Source: Benincasa hispida
Lineage: Eukaryota > Streptophyta > Magnoliopsida > Cucurbitales > Cucurbitaceae
Length of the DNA stretch: 64,000 nucleotides
Reading direction: 5' to 3'
Assembly (NCBI RefSeq): GCF_009727055.1
Contig: NC_052349.1
Coordinates: 31,008,989-31,072,988 of the forward strand
Part shown: piece by piece, positions 62,305 through 64,000 of the stretch
How positions within the stretch are numbered: position 1 is the stretch's first letter
How the letters are laid out: each line of letters begins with the position of its first letter
Made by a program: the position numbers and the translations under genes
Notes under the pieces: generated by a model
Databases searched by the model: none
What the model saw: the letters and a program-made list of their open reading frames with translations, nothing else
Told to the model about the DNA's origin: nothing

Positions 62305-64000
62305 AACAACCCAAGTATAATCCCACGAAAAGTATGTTGTGAAGAAACATGGTTCATTTCCTTCAGAGACTTTATATAACGGCACATTAGGAGACAATCT
62401 CTCTAGAGATGCAGCCATCTCCACATATTTCTGGGAAAAAAACGAAAAACAACATGAATGAAAATTGAACTTTGAAGTGTACAAAATATAGTTCTCGATT
62501 CCTACCTAACCAATTTCCCAAGCATTTTGCTTTTCTTTGGGGTCAACGGATTGACCAATCCATATAAACACTTCAGCTTGAATGTCAAATGTCAAGATAT
62601 CCTCTGTCAACAGATCATCTTGAGAGAAGGTGTTAATTTTCTCTACCTGCACATGATAAATATAAGATCATAACACTGCATCTGGTTTAACTTCTTCATT
62701 AACAAGAATTCAAATATTCACCTGGAACTTTCCTGTAAGGACAAATGTGAAGATCAACCATCAAAATGGAAGCAGTCAAAATGGAAAGTCAGCAATGATA
62801 ATAGTTAAATGCCAAATGAGAATTCTTTTATAACTTAAAAAGATAACACATGTCACCTCTAGTGAATGAAAATGCATACAAGTGGGGATCCCTGATAATA
62901 TCCTGAGATACTTTTTTACTGTTGTAACTTTGTTTTCCTCCAAGTGCAAACCAGAAGGTTGAACTCTCTGTTCCTTCCTTTGCATGTTTCAAAGTAACAC
63001 CTGGCTGTATTAGGGAGAAAATAATATCAGTATACATATACAAAAGGAAGACTAGGACAAGATATCTTCAAACATTAAAAAACAATACTTATAATCTATA
63101 AACTTCCAAAAAAGAAAGAAAAGTTATACAAGAAAATCTACCATTGTAACTATGGCTTGGCTCATTTTGTTGGGCTATCTTTTCATACGCCCTTTTGTAT
63201 CCTTTCATGTTTCTCAATGAAAGCTCTCTTTTTTCAAAAATATATTTCCACATTTTAAAAATTGATTACTTTTATACATTTCAATGATTCTAACTTTAAA
63301 ATTTTATTTCAAGTTTAAGATATTATCATATGAGAGACAAGGTAAAAGAAATGATAAATATGCAATATGTCTTTGAGTTTGACAAAATTCTTTCTGTCTT
63401 TCAAATGACATAATACCTAATGCTAAAACATTTGAGCAACATCCAAATCAACTTATCATTTCTCTTAATAATTTAAACTCCTATACATTAGAAAAAGAAT
63501 AAAAAATAAGAATCAATAAAAAAAAATGCATATTTGCTTAAAAACCCAATTTGATATATTTCACTTCAATATGATGGACATATCTTTTTTTTTTCCAATT
63601 TTTGAAAAATTAAATAAATAAATAAAGTGTTTTACATATGTTCATAAGTGTCCAATGCATATCCATTGTGCTCAACAAATACTCACTATCGTCCGATAAG
63701 ACATCTCAATTGTTGAGCTAGTGCCCAATGTGTGACTATTGTGCTTAATAAATAACCAAACTGTCAATGCATCCACTATGTCTCAGATACCAACACGTTA
63801 TCCAAACTAAAGTTTGGGCCAAGTGTAGCACATGCAATGGAAGATTGTATCCATTCAAATATATATATATATAGACAGATAAATGGATAAAATGTTTGAG
63901 ACCTTACCCTTAGAAACTCTGCAACTTTTGCAGCTAACTGTTGCTGCTCGAATGTACTTTGGTTTCCATGCCAAGAGAAAACAGAAGAGCCGGATTGCAG
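62305..64000 (-). pseudogene. Villin fragment (actin-binding, gelsolin repeats), partial
   Basis: Exons right to left: 63908-64000 (continues off the window), 62857-63004, 62722-62732, 62506-62646, 62305-62430 (last edge tentative). Junctions are GT-AG and in phase. The text matches plant villins: [116 protein letters not shown]. Villins bundle, cap and sever actin filaments; this is the region around gelsolin repeats 5-6. The last codon of exon 62506-62646 is TAG, where villins have Gln (CAG) before the donor. No downstream linker or headpiece was found. Upstream integrity is unknown because the window ends. Confidence 0.85.

Noticed and set aside
1..64000. CRISPR arrays, rRNA, tRNA genes, integrated viral genomes
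   Set aside because: None seen. The repeats are eukaryotic transposon or low-complexity types. All pol-like fragments fit copia or LINE order rather than pararetrovirus.

Overview
This is a 64 kb stretch of AT-rich plant nuclear DNA. Two host genes with introns, GT-AG splice sites and plant protein families are clear: a Yellow Stripe-Like metal-nicotianamine transporter and a TBC-type Rab GTPase-activating protein. Most of the rest is plant transposon debris: Ty1/copia and gypsy-like LTRs, a Mutator-like element (MULE) with a Ulp1-type protease gene, an L1-type LINE, MITE-like foldbacks and a CACTA terminus. Codon use, LTR style and the MULE plus Ulp1 combination suggest a eudicot, probably a cucurbit. 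That is an inference from general knowledge, not a database match.

Layout. 1-11.3 kb is an old MULE. A decayed Ulp1-like protease ORF lies on + (about 0.82-2.33 kb) and a decayed transposase on - (about 11.27 down to 7.46 kb). It is broken by solo LTRs: 2629-7284 (target-site duplication, TSD, GTTAA), which itself contains 4710-6849 (TSD AGTCT/AGCCT), and 9387-11018 (TSD CATGT), which splits the transposase. 11.3-17.3 kb is AT-rich and carries only MITE-like repeats. 17.3-20.5 kb is the intact seven-exon YSL gene (+). 22.3-25.84 kb is the five-exon TBC gene (-), convergent with YSL. A 52-codon GC-rich ORF for a small membrane peptide lies only 88 bp upstream of the TBC start on the same strand. 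26.4-31.4 kb holds nested MITE-like repeats and a dead LINE.

31.4-55.7 kb is an LTR graveyard. A near-complete copia element on - (31534-46166, TSD TGACA) sits inside a +-oriented copia LTR. It is itself interrupted by two solo LTRs (35478-38519 and 41100-about 42655). Further copia 3' ends follow at 50.8 and 54.3 kb, and one of these LTRs holds another solo insertion with a perfect TSD (48765-50269, CCACT). 55.7-58.9 kb has nothing recognisable. 58.9-60.46 kb is a copia LTR cut by a CACTA terminus at 60463. Beyond that terminus, up to the window edge, lie five villin exons on - with intact splice junctions, one an 11-nt microexon, but with a stop codon at one exon end and no recognisable 3' remainder.

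The two intact host genes have no evident functional link. The main interest is the ordered insertion history readable from TSDs, the possible capture of a villin fragment by a CACTA element, the small ORF ahead of the TBC gene, and short CpG-containing words that recur in arrays inside several LTR families.
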